From Gallibacterium melopsittaci (GTDB taxonomy: Bacteria; Pseudomonadota; Gammaproteobacteria; Enterobacterales; Pasteurellaceae): a DNA stretch of 64,000 nucleotides. The position numbers and the translations under genes are program-made. The stretch lies in contig NZ_JBHLWA010000031.1 of the NCBI RefSeq assembly GCF_042433085.1, positions 1 to 64,000 on the forward strand, written 5' to 3'. The notes beneath the pieces are model-generated. The model was not told the DNA's origin and ran no database searches. It saw nothing but the letters and a program-made list of their open reading frames with translations. Below, in pieces: positions 1-9,231 of the stretch (position 1 is its first letter; every line of letters starts with the position of its first letter).

Positions 1-1
1 C

Positions 2-50
2 AAAAAGTAGGCTTAAAGCCTTGTACTATAAGGCTTTAAGCCTACTTTTA
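2..50 (-). terminator. Strong intrinsic terminator of the L,D-transpeptidase gene
   Basis: A perfect 20-bp inverted repeat (3-22 against 30-49) with a 7-nt loop is followed on the minus strand by a short T run. It sits 25 bp beyond the stop codon of the minus-strand gene and is best read as its terminator. The stem is unusually long. Confidence 0.75.
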
Positions 51-74
51 GCAACAAATTTGTCTATTACACCA

Positions 75-1487
75 TTAAAGCAAATATTGCTGTAAAAGCG
101 TTTTTGTTGTGTCATCCAACGTTAAGTTTTTATCATATCCGTAGATATCTGCCACAGTATGCATTTGACCTTGTGCATCTACCCACGCTGTAACATAGTA
201 AAGATAAACTGGGTTATCTGATTGAATACGCACTGATGTGGTTTTACGACTCTTTAATACTTGAGCTTTTTTCTCTACCGTCCAACCAGATTCAGTCAAC
301 AATAACGTTGCCAGCTCATCAGACTTATTAACCCGTACGCACCCTGAACTAATTGCTCTATTTTTGTTATTAAATAAACGATGATTTGGCGTATCATGTA
401 AATAAATCGCATCTGAACTTGGCATATTAAATTTGAAATTACCTAATGCACTGTCGCCACCTGGTGCTTGACGTAAACGATATGGAAAACGTTTCGCCGT
501 CATGTTATCCCAATCAATCGTATAAGGGTCAATAGTATTCCCTTTACTATCAATAATCGTGTAACCATTACGATAGATATAACTTGGATCCTTTCTTACT
601 TTTGGGATTAAATCTTCATTAATTAAACGTACTGGTGCATTCCAAGGTGGATTAACCACAATATTACTCAACTTGCTGGTCATCACTGGGGTTTTTCTTG
701 CTTGCTTACCAACAATGACACGTGAATCCAACACCTCTTTACCATCACGATAATAGTGCAAATGGTAAGTTGGAATATTCACAAAAATTCCTGTATGAAA
801 ATCTGGAATAAAACGTAAACGTTGTAGATTAATCGCTAACTTAGCTAAAGTCGCATTATCCAAAGTTTGTTGCTGTAATCCTGCAACAACTGCTTGTGCT
901 GTATGGATATAACGTTGATTTGGTTGATTATATTTCTCTACAAAAGCAAATAGCTGCTGTTGTGCAACTGCAGCTAACCAAGCCGAAATTAATTCATCTT
1001 TTGGTAACTTTGCACTATAACGATAGCTATCATATAACCAATTTTGTGCATTACTTGATACATTCTCCGCATAATTTAAATAATTTAGCCAACTATCTGT
1101 AATTAAGATATCAGCAGCCAAACTATTGCTATCTAATTGTTTTAATTGAGCTAATTGTTCTTTTACATCTTTAGAAATATTAGTTAATCCTAATAAAGCA
1201 TAATCACGTAAAAAAAGCTGTTTAGCTTTTTCATCTTGCCAAATTGGTGCAAAATTACGAGCTGCATAAATTTCTGCTAATTTTTCAGGGAAAACTAATT
1301 TAATCCCTTGTGTTACTTGTTGTAGTTTTTCTAAATTAGCTTGTTGTTCAACTTGAATTGATGCTGTTTGTTCTGTCGTAACGGGCTGTTGATCAGCTGG
1401 CGTTGCAACAGAATCTTCTGCAAAACTTGGCTCTAAAGCGACAGCAGAAAATAAAATTGTGGTTAAGATATGTTTTTTCTGTAACAT
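75..1487 (-). CDS. ldtD: L,D-transpeptidase of the YcbB/LdtD family
   Basis: Periplasmic enzyme that makes 3-3 cross-links in peptidoglycan, using a catalytic cysteine on tetrapeptide donors. The C-terminal YkuD domain is clear: a HDTP motif followed by SSGCVRV, with the cysteine near residue 383. An N-terminal signal peptide (MMLQKKHIL, hydrophobic stretch, cut near SFA) is visible. I place the start at the second of two adjacent ATGs because GGGGAGG lies about 5 nt before it; an in-frame ATG 21 bp upstream is less likely. At about 470 residues it is much shorter than E. coli YcbB (about 615), so part of the N-terminal scaffold or peptidoglycan-binding region may be reduced. It is transcribed alone, and the next gene upstream (prc) has its own terminator. 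Confidence 0.85.
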   Translation of the reverse strand: MLQKKHILTTILFSAVALEPSFAEDSVATPADQQPVTTEQTASIQVEQQANLEKLQQVTQGIKLVFPEKLAEIYAARNFAPIWQDEKAKQLFLRDYALLGLTNISKDVKEQLAQLKQLDSNSLAADILITDSWLNYLNYAENVSSNAQNWLYDSYRYSAKLPKDELISAWLAAVAQQQLFAFVEKYNQPNQRYIHTAQAVVAGLQQQTLDNATLAKLAINLQRLRFIPDFHTGIFVNIPTYHLHYYRDGKEVLDSRVIVGKQARKTPVMTSKLSNIVVNPPWNAPVRLINEDLIPKVRKDPSYIYRNGYTIIDSKGNTIDPYTIDWDNMTAKRFPYRLRQAPGGDSALGNFKFNMPSSDAIYLHDTPNHRLFNNKNRAISSGCVRVNKSDELATLLLTESGWTVEKKAQVLKSRKTTSVRIQSDNPVYLYYVTAWVDAQGQMHTVADIYGYDKNLTLDDTTKTLLQQYLL

Positions 1488-1585
1488 CATAACCTCCCCC
1501 TCATTCATTAGTTCTTAAGTTATTAAAATAGTTAACAATTATGTAATATTATAAAATAAGATTATCGTTATTTCACTGTTAAGAT

Positions 1586-1615
1586 AAAAAAATCGCCTAC
1601 TCAAGGCGATTTTTT
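1586..1615 (-). terminator. Intrinsic terminator of prc
   Basis: Stem AATCGCCT/AGGCGATT with a 5-nt loop, flanked by A and T runs that give a U tract on the minus strand. It lies only 6 bp beyond the prc stop codon. Confidence 0.8.
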
Positions 1616-1621
1616 AAACGA

Positions 1622-3631
1622 TTAATTTTGTTTTTCTGGCAACATATCTACTGCCATATGTTCAACTTCTTTCAGAACAAAATCTGGTGCTTCATAATCC
1701 TTCGGTAAGTCATCCAATTTTTTCAATGGTTTCTTACCTTCACGTTTAAATCTTGCATTAAGATCTTTTAAGCGTTTTTCATCATCTTTATCATTCTCAG
1801 CTTTTCTTTCGTCGATATTTAATGATAAGAATTTACGCTCATTACGTTGATCACGAGTTGCAATATCTTGATTTAGTACAATAAATTCAGGATCATTGGC
1901 AACACGAGCTTTATGACGTTCAGTTAATGTTTTTACTAGCGAAGATAAATTCGCTACTTTTTTATAAGATGCTTCAGGAATTTTATCCCATACTAATGCG
2001 TTCTCTTCTTTACTTTCACCATATTCAGATTCATCAATAAATTCCGCAATTTGAATATCTGGAGATACCCCTTTCAACTGCGTACTACCACCATTGATAC
2101 GATAGAATTTTTGAATTGTATATTGAATCGCTCCTAATGGAGTTGGATCAGTATCATAAATAAAGTTTAATGGACGGCTTTGTTGTACAGTTCCTTTACC
2201 AAACGTATTCTGTCCTACAATCACTGCTCTACCATAATCTTGCATTGCAGCAGAGAAAATTTCTGAAGCCGATGCACTAAAACGATCAACCAAAACAATC
2301 ATTGGACCATTATAAAGCTCTTGCGGATCAAGGTCTTCATGTACACGAATACGATTAAACGCATCACGCACTTGTACCACTGGACCATCAGTAATGAATA
2401 ATCCACTTAAATTCACCACTTCTGGTAATGAACCACCACCATTATTACGCAAATCAATGACTAACGTATCTGCTTTTTTCTCCTTCATTTCATTCAATAA
2501 TTTCACTACATCTGCAGTTAACCCATTGTAGAAACTTGGAATAGTGATAATGGCAACATTTTTATCATCCACTTTTTCAACTTTTAATTTTGCAGCTCGA
2601 TCTTCAATACGCACACGATCTCGTACTAAAGTAATAATCTTCGTTTTACCACCTTTTGCAGGTTCAATTTCAAGGCGGACTGTTGTTCCTTTTTTACCTT
2701 TAATTTTTTCAACAACATCATCAAGTCGCCAGCCAACGACATCTTCAATTTCACCTTTTGCCCCTTGGCCAACACCGACAATCTTATCTCCTGCTTTGAT
2801 TTTCTTACTTTTATCTGCTGGAGCACCTGGAACTAATGACTTCACAATAGTTTCATCATCTTCTGACTGTAACGTTGCCCCAATTCCCTCTAAAGATAAA
2901 TTCATATCTTCTTGGAAACTCTTCGCATTACGAGGTGAGAGATAGCTCGTATGCGGATCTAACTCACGAGCAAAAGAATTCAAAAACAGTTGTGTAACGT
3001 CATCTGGTTTTGTTTGCGTTAAACGCTTAATGGCTAAGTTGTAGCGTTTTACCAATTTTTTCTTAATTTGTGCCCAAGATTTTCCTTGTAAGCGCATAGA
3101 AATAATGTCATTTTTCACTCGTTCTTTCCAAAGTTTATCAGCCTCTTCTTCTGTCTTTGGAAATGGTGCTTCGCTACGATCGATTTCGATTTGATCTTTC
3201 TCTTTTAAATTTGGTTCTTTATCTAGTAAAGAAAGGGCATATGTATAACGTTGATAACGACGTTCTTGTAATACTTTATACATATCAAATGCAGCAGATA
3301 AATCACCAGCCACTAAATCATCATCAAAATGTTTTGCATATTTACTACGAAACGCATCAATATCTGACTGTAAAAAAGTATTGTGGCTATAATCAAGGAA
3401 ATTCACATAACGATTGAAAATCTTCTCTGACATTACATCGTCTAGCGTAAATTTTTTATAGTGAGATTGAATTAACCTTGCGGTTACACGCTTTGCCTCA
3501 ATTGAATTGGCTTCAGTTGCTGCCGGGATTACAATTTTATCCGCACTAATTTCTGGCTTCACTGCCCACGCTGGTACGTTAGTAAATAAATAACCAATAA
3601 CAATACTCTGTGCAATTCTCTTGAACTTCAT
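1622..3631 (-). CDS. prc: Carboxy-terminal (tail-specific) protease Prc
   Basis: Periplasmic serine protease that trims or degrades proteins with nonpolar C-termini and controls peptidoglycan hydrolases. The 669-residue product is close to the E. coli length (682). A signal peptide ends near VPAWA. A PDZ domain (GIGATLQ through DDVV, about residues 240-330) precedes the S41 catalytic domain with the serine motif DRFSASASEI and the lysine motif FGKGTVQQ, about 25 residues apart. The ATG at 3631 begins a clean signal sequence. It lies 109 bp downstream of proQ on the same strand, an arrangement conserved in enteric bacteria. NlpI, its adaptor in E. coli, is not in this window. Confidence 0.95.
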   Translation of the reverse strand: MKFKRIAQSIVIGYLFTNVPAWAVKPEISADKIVIPAATEANSIEAKRVTARLIQSHYKKFTLDDVMSEKIFNRYVNFLDYSHNTFLQSDIDAFRSKYAKHFDDDLVAGDLSAAFDMYKVLQERRYQRYTYALSLLDKEPNLKEKDQIEIDRSEAPFPKTEEEADKLWKERVKNDIISMRLQGKSWAQIKKKLVKRYNLAIKRLTQTKPDDVTQLFLNSFARELDPHTSYLSPRNAKSFQEDMNLSLEGIGATLQSEDDETIVKSLVPGAPADKSKKIKAGDKIVGVGQGAKGEIEDVVGWRLDDVVEKIKGKKGTTVRLEIEPAKGGKTKIITLVRDRVRIEDRAAKLKVEKVDDKNVAIITIPSFYNGLTADVVKLLNEMKEKKADTLVIDLRNNGGGSLPEVVNLSGLFITDGPVVQVRDAFNRIRVHEDLDPQELYNGPMIVLVDRFSASASEIFSAAMQDYGRAVIVGQNTFGKGTVQQSRPLNFIYDTDPTPLGAIQYTIQKFYRINGGSTQLKGVSPDIQIAEFIDESEYGESKEENALVWDKIPEASYKKVANLSSLVKTLTERHKARVANDPEFIVLNQDIATRDQRNERKFLSLNIDERKAENDKDDEKRLKDLNARFKREGKKPLKKLDDLPKDYEAPDFVLKEVEHMAVDMLPEKQN

Positions 3632-3693
3632 TCGTGTCCAATCCTCTTATTTTTTATAAATTTATCAATCAATTTGAACTTAGCTAGAAACAT

Positions 3694-3714
3694 GAAGCAG
3701 GATATCCCTGCTTC
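3694..3714 (-). other. Hairpin in the proQ-prc gap
   Basis: An 8-bp stem (GAAGCAGG/CCTGCTTC) with a 5-nt loop lies between proQ and prc. There is no good U tract, so it is more likely an mRNA processing or stability element than a full terminator. Its function is unknown. Confidence 0.35.
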
Positions 3715-3740
3715 TGTTGATGATTATCAATTAATGATAA

Positions 3741-4397
3741 TTATAATTGAAATACTCTATCTTCAGTGACAGTGAGCACTAAGCCTTGTGCTAGCTCAAC
3801 TCGTACACTATCTTTACCTACAGCCAGTACCGTTGCAATTTGGGTTTTCTCGCCCACTTTGATTTTCACTTGTTGTGCTTCTTGTAAAGCTACAAGATCA
3901 ACTGGTACTAATGCTGCTCTACGTTTAACACCAGCTTTTGCTGGCGTTTTTTTGAAATTTGGTTTACGAGGCTTACGCTCTTTCGCTTGTGCTGCTCGTT
4001 GCTCTGCTGCTTTAGCAAATTTTTTCGCTTTACTCTCTTGTAAGCGTTGTTCAGCATGCTCAATATGTTGCATTTCCACTTCACCACAAGGATTTCCGTC
4101 TAAATCAACACGTTTCGCACCTGGTTTATATCCATGTAAATAACGCCATCCTGCAGTATATTGACGTAATGCACGGCGTAATTGACTATTAGAAACAGTT
4201 TCATCATCTTTTAATTTTTCAACAAGATCTTGAAAAATACCAATTTTTAATGGTTTTGCTTCACCTTGAGTAGAAAAACAGAGAGGAAATTTTTCGGCTA
4301 AATATGCAATAACTTGATTATTTTCTTGGAATTTGTTTTTTGAAGTTGCTTCAGCATTTACTTGCTGTTCATTTTTATTTTCTGTTTCTAACGACAT
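3741..4397 (-). CDS. proQ: RNA chaperone ProQ
   Basis: FinO-domain RNA-binding protein that binds structured sRNAs and mRNA 3' ends. The FinO/ProQ fold covers about residues 20-130 (AYLAEKFPLCF, then RRALRQYTAGWRYLHGY, typical of the family). A basic, Ala/Lys-rich linker (about 130-165) leads to a C-terminal Tudor-like domain ending in TEDRVFQL. The 218-residue length is close to the E. coli protein (232). It lies upstream of prc and is divergent from letA, matching the proQ-prc arrangement in E. coli where yebST (letAB) is also nearby. Confidence 0.95.
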   Translation of the reverse strand: MSLETENKNEQQVNAEATSKNKFQENNQVIAYLAEKFPLCFSTQGEAKPLKIGIFQDLVEKLKDDETVSNSQLRRALRQYTAGWRYLHGYKPGAKRVDLDGNPCGEVEMQHIEHAEQRLQESKAKKFAKAAEQRAAQAKERKPRKPNFKKTPAKAGVKRRAALVPVDLVALQEAQQVKIKVGEKTQIATVLAVGKDSVRVELAQGLVLTVTEDRVFQL

Positions 4398-4613
4398 AGT
4401 CCTGCTCGTAATTGTCTAAAACTGTCTTAAATCAGACTGACCTAATTGTATCAATTTTGCCTGAACTCATAATTTACAAAACAAAATTGACGCCTATTTA
4501 AAATTCAAATCGATGAGATTATTTTACTTGTATATTCTCTCTTTATTTATATACTTGTTCAACAACTTTATTGGCTTATTTAAACGAATCCTGTCATTAC
4601 AGACAAAATTTCA

Positions 4614-5846
4614 ATGCAAATTAGACCACTTTCTCTCCATTCCGTAACTGAACGTGCTATTTGTTGTGATATTTGCGATCACGCAATGTTACTACCGACA
4701 TTACAGAAAAATCAAAAGGCAAACTGTCCTCATTGCCATCATACTGTTCGAGTAGGTAACTTGTGGAGTTTAAAACGTTGTTCAATTTTAGCATTATCAA
4801 TTTTGATCTTGATGCCATTTGCTTTCTCTTTTCCACTACTCAATATTCAATTATTAGGAACTCCAATTTATACCTCAATTTGGAGTGGTATTTGGAAAAT
4901 GGCAACTGAAGGTTATCCTTATACCGCCTTTCTGGTACTGTTCTGTGCGATTGTGATGCCAGTTGCATTTATTTCAATAATTATTTTATTACAAATATGT
5001 TATCTCTTTAAAATTAACGCCAAGATGTTACTCCTCTCATTGAATTACATCAAATCTTGGGTAATGCTTGATGTTTATCTTGTTTCGCTTGGTGTTGCTG
5101 CCTTCAAAGTAAGAGAATATGCCAGTATCTCTTTTACACTCTATTTACTTCCATTTGTTTTAGTCACATTTTTGACCATTTTGTTATTTACCAAAACATC
5201 ACCAAAACAGTTTTGGGATAAATTTTATCCACCTGATTTAACTTTAAGTGAGCATTTGCGTTATTGCACCACTTGCGGTTTAAGTTTTCCTGCTGAACAA
5301 GCCATTGGACATTTTTGTCCCCGTTGTCACGCTAATACTTCGGTAGATACGAATTTAATTTTACAGCGAACTTGGAGTACCTTAATTGCTGGAGCAATTA
5401 TGCTTTTGCCAGCAAATTTATTACCTATTTCTGTAGTTTACGTCAATGGTGTACCTACTGCCGATACCTTAATGTCTGGCGTGATTACCTTTATCGAAAT
5501 GGGGAATTATAGTATCGCTGCGATTGTATTTATTGCGAGTATCTTTGTCCCTATTTCTAAAATTGCTATTATGCTCTACCTGCTCGGTTGTATTCATTTC
5601 CGCCATGGTAAGAATATCCACTTACAAATGAAGTTATTTGAAATTGTTCATTTTGTCGGACGTTGGTCAATGCTTGATCTTTTTGTCTTGTCTTTGATGA
5701 TGTCGTTAGTTACACGAGGACAAATTATTAGTTTTTCAGTCGGGCCTGCCGCAATTTACTTTGGCTTAGCCGTTTTTTTAACAATGATTTCTGCAGAAGT
5801 CTTTGATACACGATTACTTTGGAAGAATTATGAAGCACATAAATAA
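4614..5846 (+). CDS. letA: Inner-membrane lipid transport protein LetA (YebS)
   Basis: Polytopic inner-membrane protein that works with LetB to move lipids between the inner and outer membranes. The 410-residue protein has two zinc-ribbon-like cysteine clusters, one before each half (CDIC with CPHC near residues 20-40; CTTC with CPRC near 220-245), and two PqiA domains of about four membrane segments each. Matches such as LLPANLLPIS, VGRWSMLDLFV and DTRLLW fit LetA (YebS) better than PqiA. It overlaps letB by 17 bp, so the two are translationally coupled. The start at 4614 has no convincing ribosome-binding site, but the frame before it gives no better one. Confidence 0.9.
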   Translation: MQIRPLSLHSVTERAICCDICDHAMLLPTLQKNQKANCPHCHHTVRVGNLWSLKRCSILALSILILMPFAFSFPLLNIQLLGTPIYTSIWSGIWKMATEGYPYTAFLVLFCAIVMPVAFISIIILLQICYLFKINAKMLLLSLNYIKSWVMLDVYLVSLGVAAFKVREYASISFTLYLLPFVLVTFLTILLFTKTSPKQFWDKFYPPDLTLSEHLRYCTTCGLSFPAEQAIGHFCPRCHANTSVDTNLILQRTWSTLIAGAIMLLPANLLPISVVYVNGVPTADTLMSGVITFIEMGNYSIAAIVFIASIFVPISKIAIMLYLLGCIHFRHGKNIHLQMKLFEIVHFVGRWSMLDLFVLSLMMSLVTRGQIISFSVGPAAIYFGLAVFLTMISAEVFDTRLLWKNYEAHK

Positions 5847-8478
5847 TGCCAATACCTCAATCCCAGCAAAAATTTCAGCTATTAAACGAATTTCTCCATT
5901 CTGGCTATTACCCTTTATTGCCTTTTGTGTTGGAGCTGTACTGTTTTATCAACTACATAAAGAACAAGGCGAACAGATCACAATCTACTTTTCTGAAGGT
6001 TCAGGACTTGTCGCAGAAAAAACGCCTATTAAATATCAAGGATTACAAATTGGCTTAGTTAAAAAAGTGAATTTCACACCAGATATGAAATCAGTACAAG
6101 TGATTGCCAATATCTATCCAGAAGCTGTTTCAGTACTACGTGAAGATACTAAATTTTGGATTGTCCAACCTACCGCAACACTTGCAGGTGTTTCTGGACT
6201 AGATGCGTTAGTTTCAGGTAATTACATTACGCTTTCACCTGGAAAGGGTGAAGAAGCAGATACCTTTACTGCCGAAGAACGAGGGCCTATCGCAGAATTA
6301 AACGAAGGTGATCTTTTAATTCATTTAGTGGCTGATGATCTTGGTTCAGTTGAGTTAGGCTCTAGTATTTTCTTCCGTAAAGTCCCTGTTGGAAAAGTCA
6401 ACAACTATAGTTTTACTGATGACAAGAAAGTAGCTATTGATTTAATCATTTATAAGCAATATGCCAAATTTGTAAAAAAAGATAGCCGATTCTGGAATAT
6501 TAGTGGTATTAAAGCAGATGCTAGCCTCAATGGCATTTCCATCAATATGGACAGTGTTCGAGCTATTTTACAAGGTGCAATCGCATTTGATTCACCCGAT
6601 GATAGTCCAGAAGCGGAAAATAATAGTAGTTTCTCACTCTACTCATCCATTAAAGCCGCCAAACGTGGCTTAAATGTTGATATTACCTTGCCATCAGATA
6701 CATCTGGCCTAAAAGAAAATGAAACTCCCGTCTATTTTCGTGATTTACAAGTCGGCGTTCTCAGTGAAATTAACTATGATGAAGAAGATGAAACCGTATT
6801 ACATAGTAGTAAAACCATTCAAGCAAAACTATTAGTTGATCCAAGTATCAAAAATAACTTAAAAACAGGTTCAAAAATTGTGTTACGCGATCGTCCTTCT
6901 TTAGCTGATATAACCAATATCACTCAATTTTTACAAGGGAAATATTTTGAAATTGTTGAAGGTAGTGGCACACCAGCGCTTAATTTTAATGTTCTTAAAC
7001 AATCAGAATTACTCTTACAACAGCCTGGCGTATTAATGCTGACCTTAACTGCACCGCAAACTTATAATATTGAAGAAGGTCAACCAATTATTTATAACGG
7101 CTTAAAAATCGGTGAAATTGTCTCTCGTAAAGTCGATATTAACCAAGCAACTTTCAGAATCGCAATCCTCGCAACTTATCGTCATTTAATCAATGCAGAT
7201 ACACGCTTTGTTGCAGCAAGTAATTTTAATTTAAATCTTAATAGTGATGGCATTGAAATGAATGTTGATTCACCTCGCAAATGGTTACAAGGTGGAATTA
7301 ATGTCTTATTAAGTTCAAATAAACATAGTGAACCATTAAGCCAATATCCATTGTATGAAAATAACAGCAATGCCTTAGCAGGTATCACATCCAATGATAT
7401 TGACCCAACTATTGTACTCACTACGCAAGAACTACCTGATATTAGCGAAAATTCATTAGTGCTATATCGCCGTCTGCCAGTCGGAAAAATTTTAAGTATC
7501 ACACCTAACAAACAAGGATTTGCAATTGGGGTATTTATTAATCAACAATATCGTCACCTACTTACCAAACAAAGTCGTTTCTGGGCAGAAAGTGCGGTAC
7601 AAGTCAATGTGTCATTACAAGGCGTTGATATTAAAGCTGCACCAATCACTCGATTATTAAAAGGTGCTATCAGCTTTGATAATATTACACAAGGTGGGCA
7701 ACAAACGATTCTCTATCCTGATCAAACCACTGCATTGGCAGCTGGACAACAAATTCAATTAATTGCTAATGATGCAACCAACCTCAGTACAGGACTACCA
7801 CTCCGTTATCTAGGTGTTACTATTGGTTCTATTCAAACGATTAAACTTGATGATAAAAAACAACAAGTGATAGCAGATGCGTTAATCATTGGTGATTATT
7901 TTAGAAAATTAAGCAAACAAGGCAGTCGATTTACCCTTATTACACCGCAAATTTCAGCTGGAGGTGTGCAGAATTTAGATGCACTCTTCAAACCTTATAT
8001 TGATGTTAGTTTCGGAAATGGTACCAAGCAAACACAATTTATGTTAACCCAGAATGTTGACAGCAATAAATATCGCAATGGTTTTCCACTTGTTGTAGAA
8101 ACAGAAAATGCTGCTTCACTTTCTATTGGAGCACCTGTGTTATATCGAGGAATTGAAGTTGGAGAGATTAGTAATATTCAACTTAATACCACAGCTGATC
8201 GTGTATTTGTTGATTTAAGAATCGGACAACAATATAAACATCTTGTCCGTCAAAACAGTGAATTTTGGTTAGCCTCTGGTTACTCTTTAGATGTCGGCTG
8301 GAGTGGTGTCAATGTTCAAACAGGTACAACCCAACAATTATTAAAAGGTGGTATTGCTTTCTCTACACCATCAGGCAAAGTGGTTCAACCTGCCGCAAAA
8401 GCATACCAACATTTCTTATTACAAACTAAAAAACCAGCAGATAGCCAAACTTGGAATCAAGGTAGTTCGGCAGAGTGA
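5830..8478 (+). CDS. letB: Seven-MCE-domain lipid transport tube LetB (YebT)
   Basis: Periplasm-spanning MCE protein forming a stacked hexameric tube for phospholipid transport across the envelope. An N-terminal membrane anchor (residues about 20-40, WLLPFIAFCVGAVLFY) is followed by seven MCE repeats. Each is marked by a motif of the form (P/S)xxYxGLxIGxV: PIKYQGLQIG, SIFFRKVPVG, PVYFRDLQVG, PIIYNGLKIG, LVLYRRLPVG, PLRYLGVTIG and PVLYRGIEVG. Seven repeats and 882 residues identify LetB (E. coli 877); PqiB has three. I choose ATG 5830 with GGAAG upstream rather than a TTG further 5'. No pqiC-like lipoprotein gene follows. Confidence 0.93.
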   Translation: MKHINNANTSIPAKISAIKRISPFWLLPFIAFCVGAVLFYQLHKEQGEQITIYFSEGSGLVAEKTPIKYQGLQIGLVKKVNFTPDMKSVQVIANIYPEAVSVLREDTKFWIVQPTATLAGVSGLDALVSGNYITLSPGKGEEADTFTAEERGPIAELNEGDLLIHLVADDLGSVELGSSIFFRKVPVGKVNNYSFTDDKKVAIDLIIYKQYAKFVKKDSRFWNISGIKADASLNGISINMDSVRAILQGAIAFDSPDDSPEAENNSSFSLYSSIKAAKRGLNVDITLPSDTSGLKENETPVYFRDLQVGVLSEINYDEEDETVLHSSKTIQAKLLVDPSIKNNLKTGSKIVLRDRPSLADITNITQFLQGKYFEIVEGSGTPALNFNVLKQSELLLQQPGVLMLTLTAPQTYNIEEGQPIIYNGLKIGEIVSRKVDINQATFRIAILATYRHLINADTRFVAASNFNLNLNSDGIEMNVDSPRKWLQGGINVLLSSNKHSEPLSQYPLYENNSNALAGITSNDIDPTIVLTTQELPDISENSLVLYRRLPVGKILSITPNKQGFAIGVFINQQYRHLLTKQSRFWAESAVQVNVSLQGVDIKAAPITRLLKGAISFDNITQGGQQTILYPDQTTALAAGQQIQLIANDATNLSTGLPLRYLGVTIGSIQTIKLDDKKQQVIADALIIGDYFRKLSKQGSRFTLITPQISAGGVQNLDALFKPYIDVSFGNGTKQTQFMLTQNVDSNKYRNGFPLVVETENAASLSIGAPVLYRGIEVGEISNIQLNTTADRVFVDLRIGQQYKHLVRQNSEFWLASGYSLDVGWSGVNVQTGTTQQLLKGGIAFSTPSGKVVQPAAKAYQHFLLQTKKPADSQTWNQGSSAE

Positions 8479-8503
8479 TGAAGATAGATGAATAATACTT
8501 TCT

Positions 8504-8529
8504 GATCTACACCTAATCAGGTGTAGATC
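8504..8529 (+). terminator. Hairpin 1 downstream of letB
   Basis: Perfect 11-bp stem (GATCTACACCT/AGGTGTAGATC) with a 4-nt loop, followed on the plus strand by CTCCTTTATT. It probably terminates letAB, although the U tract is weak. Confidence 0.5.
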
Positions 8530-8532
8530 TCC

Positions 8533-8567
8533 TTTATTATAGCTAGACTTTGTCTAGCTATAATAAA
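8533..8567. repeat. Perfect 16-bp inverted repeat between letB and the haemagglutinin fragment
   Basis: TTTATTATAGCTAGAC pairs perfectly with GTCTAGCTATAATAAA across a 3-nt spacer. Neither strand carries a long U tract after the stem. It may act as a bidirectional terminator or mark the edge of the remnant next to it, and it ends 9 bp before the fragment's stop codon. Confidence 0.55.
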
Positions 8568-8575
8568 AAGCTGGA

Positions 8576-9073
8576 TTAAACCCCAGCTCTTTCAATTAGA
8601 GAAGAGAAAATAATAACTTTAGCCGCTAACTCACCACTTACCGCACCAGCCGCCCCTGCAGCAGCGTTATTCCCAGTCGCATAGGCTTCGATTGCACCTA
8701 ATAAGGCGTGTGCCATTAAGTTGGCTTGGGTATCTACTTCGCCTGTTATTTGATTAGTGGTTGCTTCCTTTATCGCATAATTGGCATACGGCGATAAGCC
8801 ACCGACCACCGCTTGCGAGGCTTCCCCTGTTGCTATCCCTTGTAATACGCCTGTAACCGCGCGCACCGCAAGTTGAATTTGACCGCCTTGTCCGTAGGTT
8901 TCTATTACCTTATTGGCTGTATCTAATTGTTTTTGTGCGGCTTGGTTATGCTCATCATTTTTTAATATCGCTTCCGCTTCAGCCTTTTGCCGTTCCGCTT
9001 CATCGACTCGTGGTTTTAAAATGATGGTTTTACATAGAATTTCTCTGTTTAAAGTGATAACTGATGCTATAAA
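8576..9073 (-). pseudogene. Fragment of a CdiA/FhaB-type filamentous haemagglutinin
   Basis: An open minus-strand frame without a credible start encodes sequence typical of the pre-toxin part of contact-dependent inhibition and two-partner-secretion exoproteins: LKPRVDEAERQKAEAEAIL near 9022, then GGLSPYANYAIKEAT, AHALLGAIEAYATGNNAAAGA and GELAAKVI before the stop at 8576. The normal protein is thousands of residues long, and here only about 150 recognisable residues remain. The N-terminal secretion domain is missing, and the VENN motif with its toxin tip that would follow is also missing. The family resemblance ends near 9022, although the frame stays open to 9073. No cdiB or immunity gene is nearby. 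A GTG at 8866 could start a short product, but a functional protein is unlikely. Confidence 0.75.
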
Positions 9074-9091
9074 TTAATATATAACAAATGT

Positions 9092-9204
9092 GGCGGAGTC
9101 CTTTCCAGCTGAATCTCGGCACACAAAGTTCTAACTTGGGCTGCTTTCTTCCGAACCTGACCCGCTGAGCTAGAGTTTGTTGCGAGGAACCGAAAAGGAC
9201 TCCA
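9092..9204 (-). ncRNA. ffs: 4.5S RNA of the signal recognition particle
   Basis: The minus strand carries the conserved apical domain GGTCAGGTTCGGAAGAAAGC followed by AGCC, matching the Ffh-binding loop of bacterial 4.5S RNA. The ends GGAGTCC and GGACTCC pair to close the long hairpin. The length of about 113 nt fits the E. coli RNA (114 nt). With Ffh it forms the signal recognition particle that targets inner-membrane proteins. Ends are placed from the closing helix and could be off by a few bases. Open frames across this segment should not be annotated as proteins. Confidence 0.93.
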
Positions 9205-9231
9205 TAGATGACTGTCGAAAAGACGGCTCGC

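Noticed and set aside
4614..8478. Annotation as pqiA-pqiB
   Set aside because: Seven MCE repeats, protein length and LetA-specific segments fit yebST (letAB); no pqiC follows.
8866..8866. A complete small gene starting at GTG 8866 in the haemagglutinin fragment
   Set aside because: The homologous reading frame continues upstream of this GTG to about 9022, so the GTG is internal to a truncated gene.
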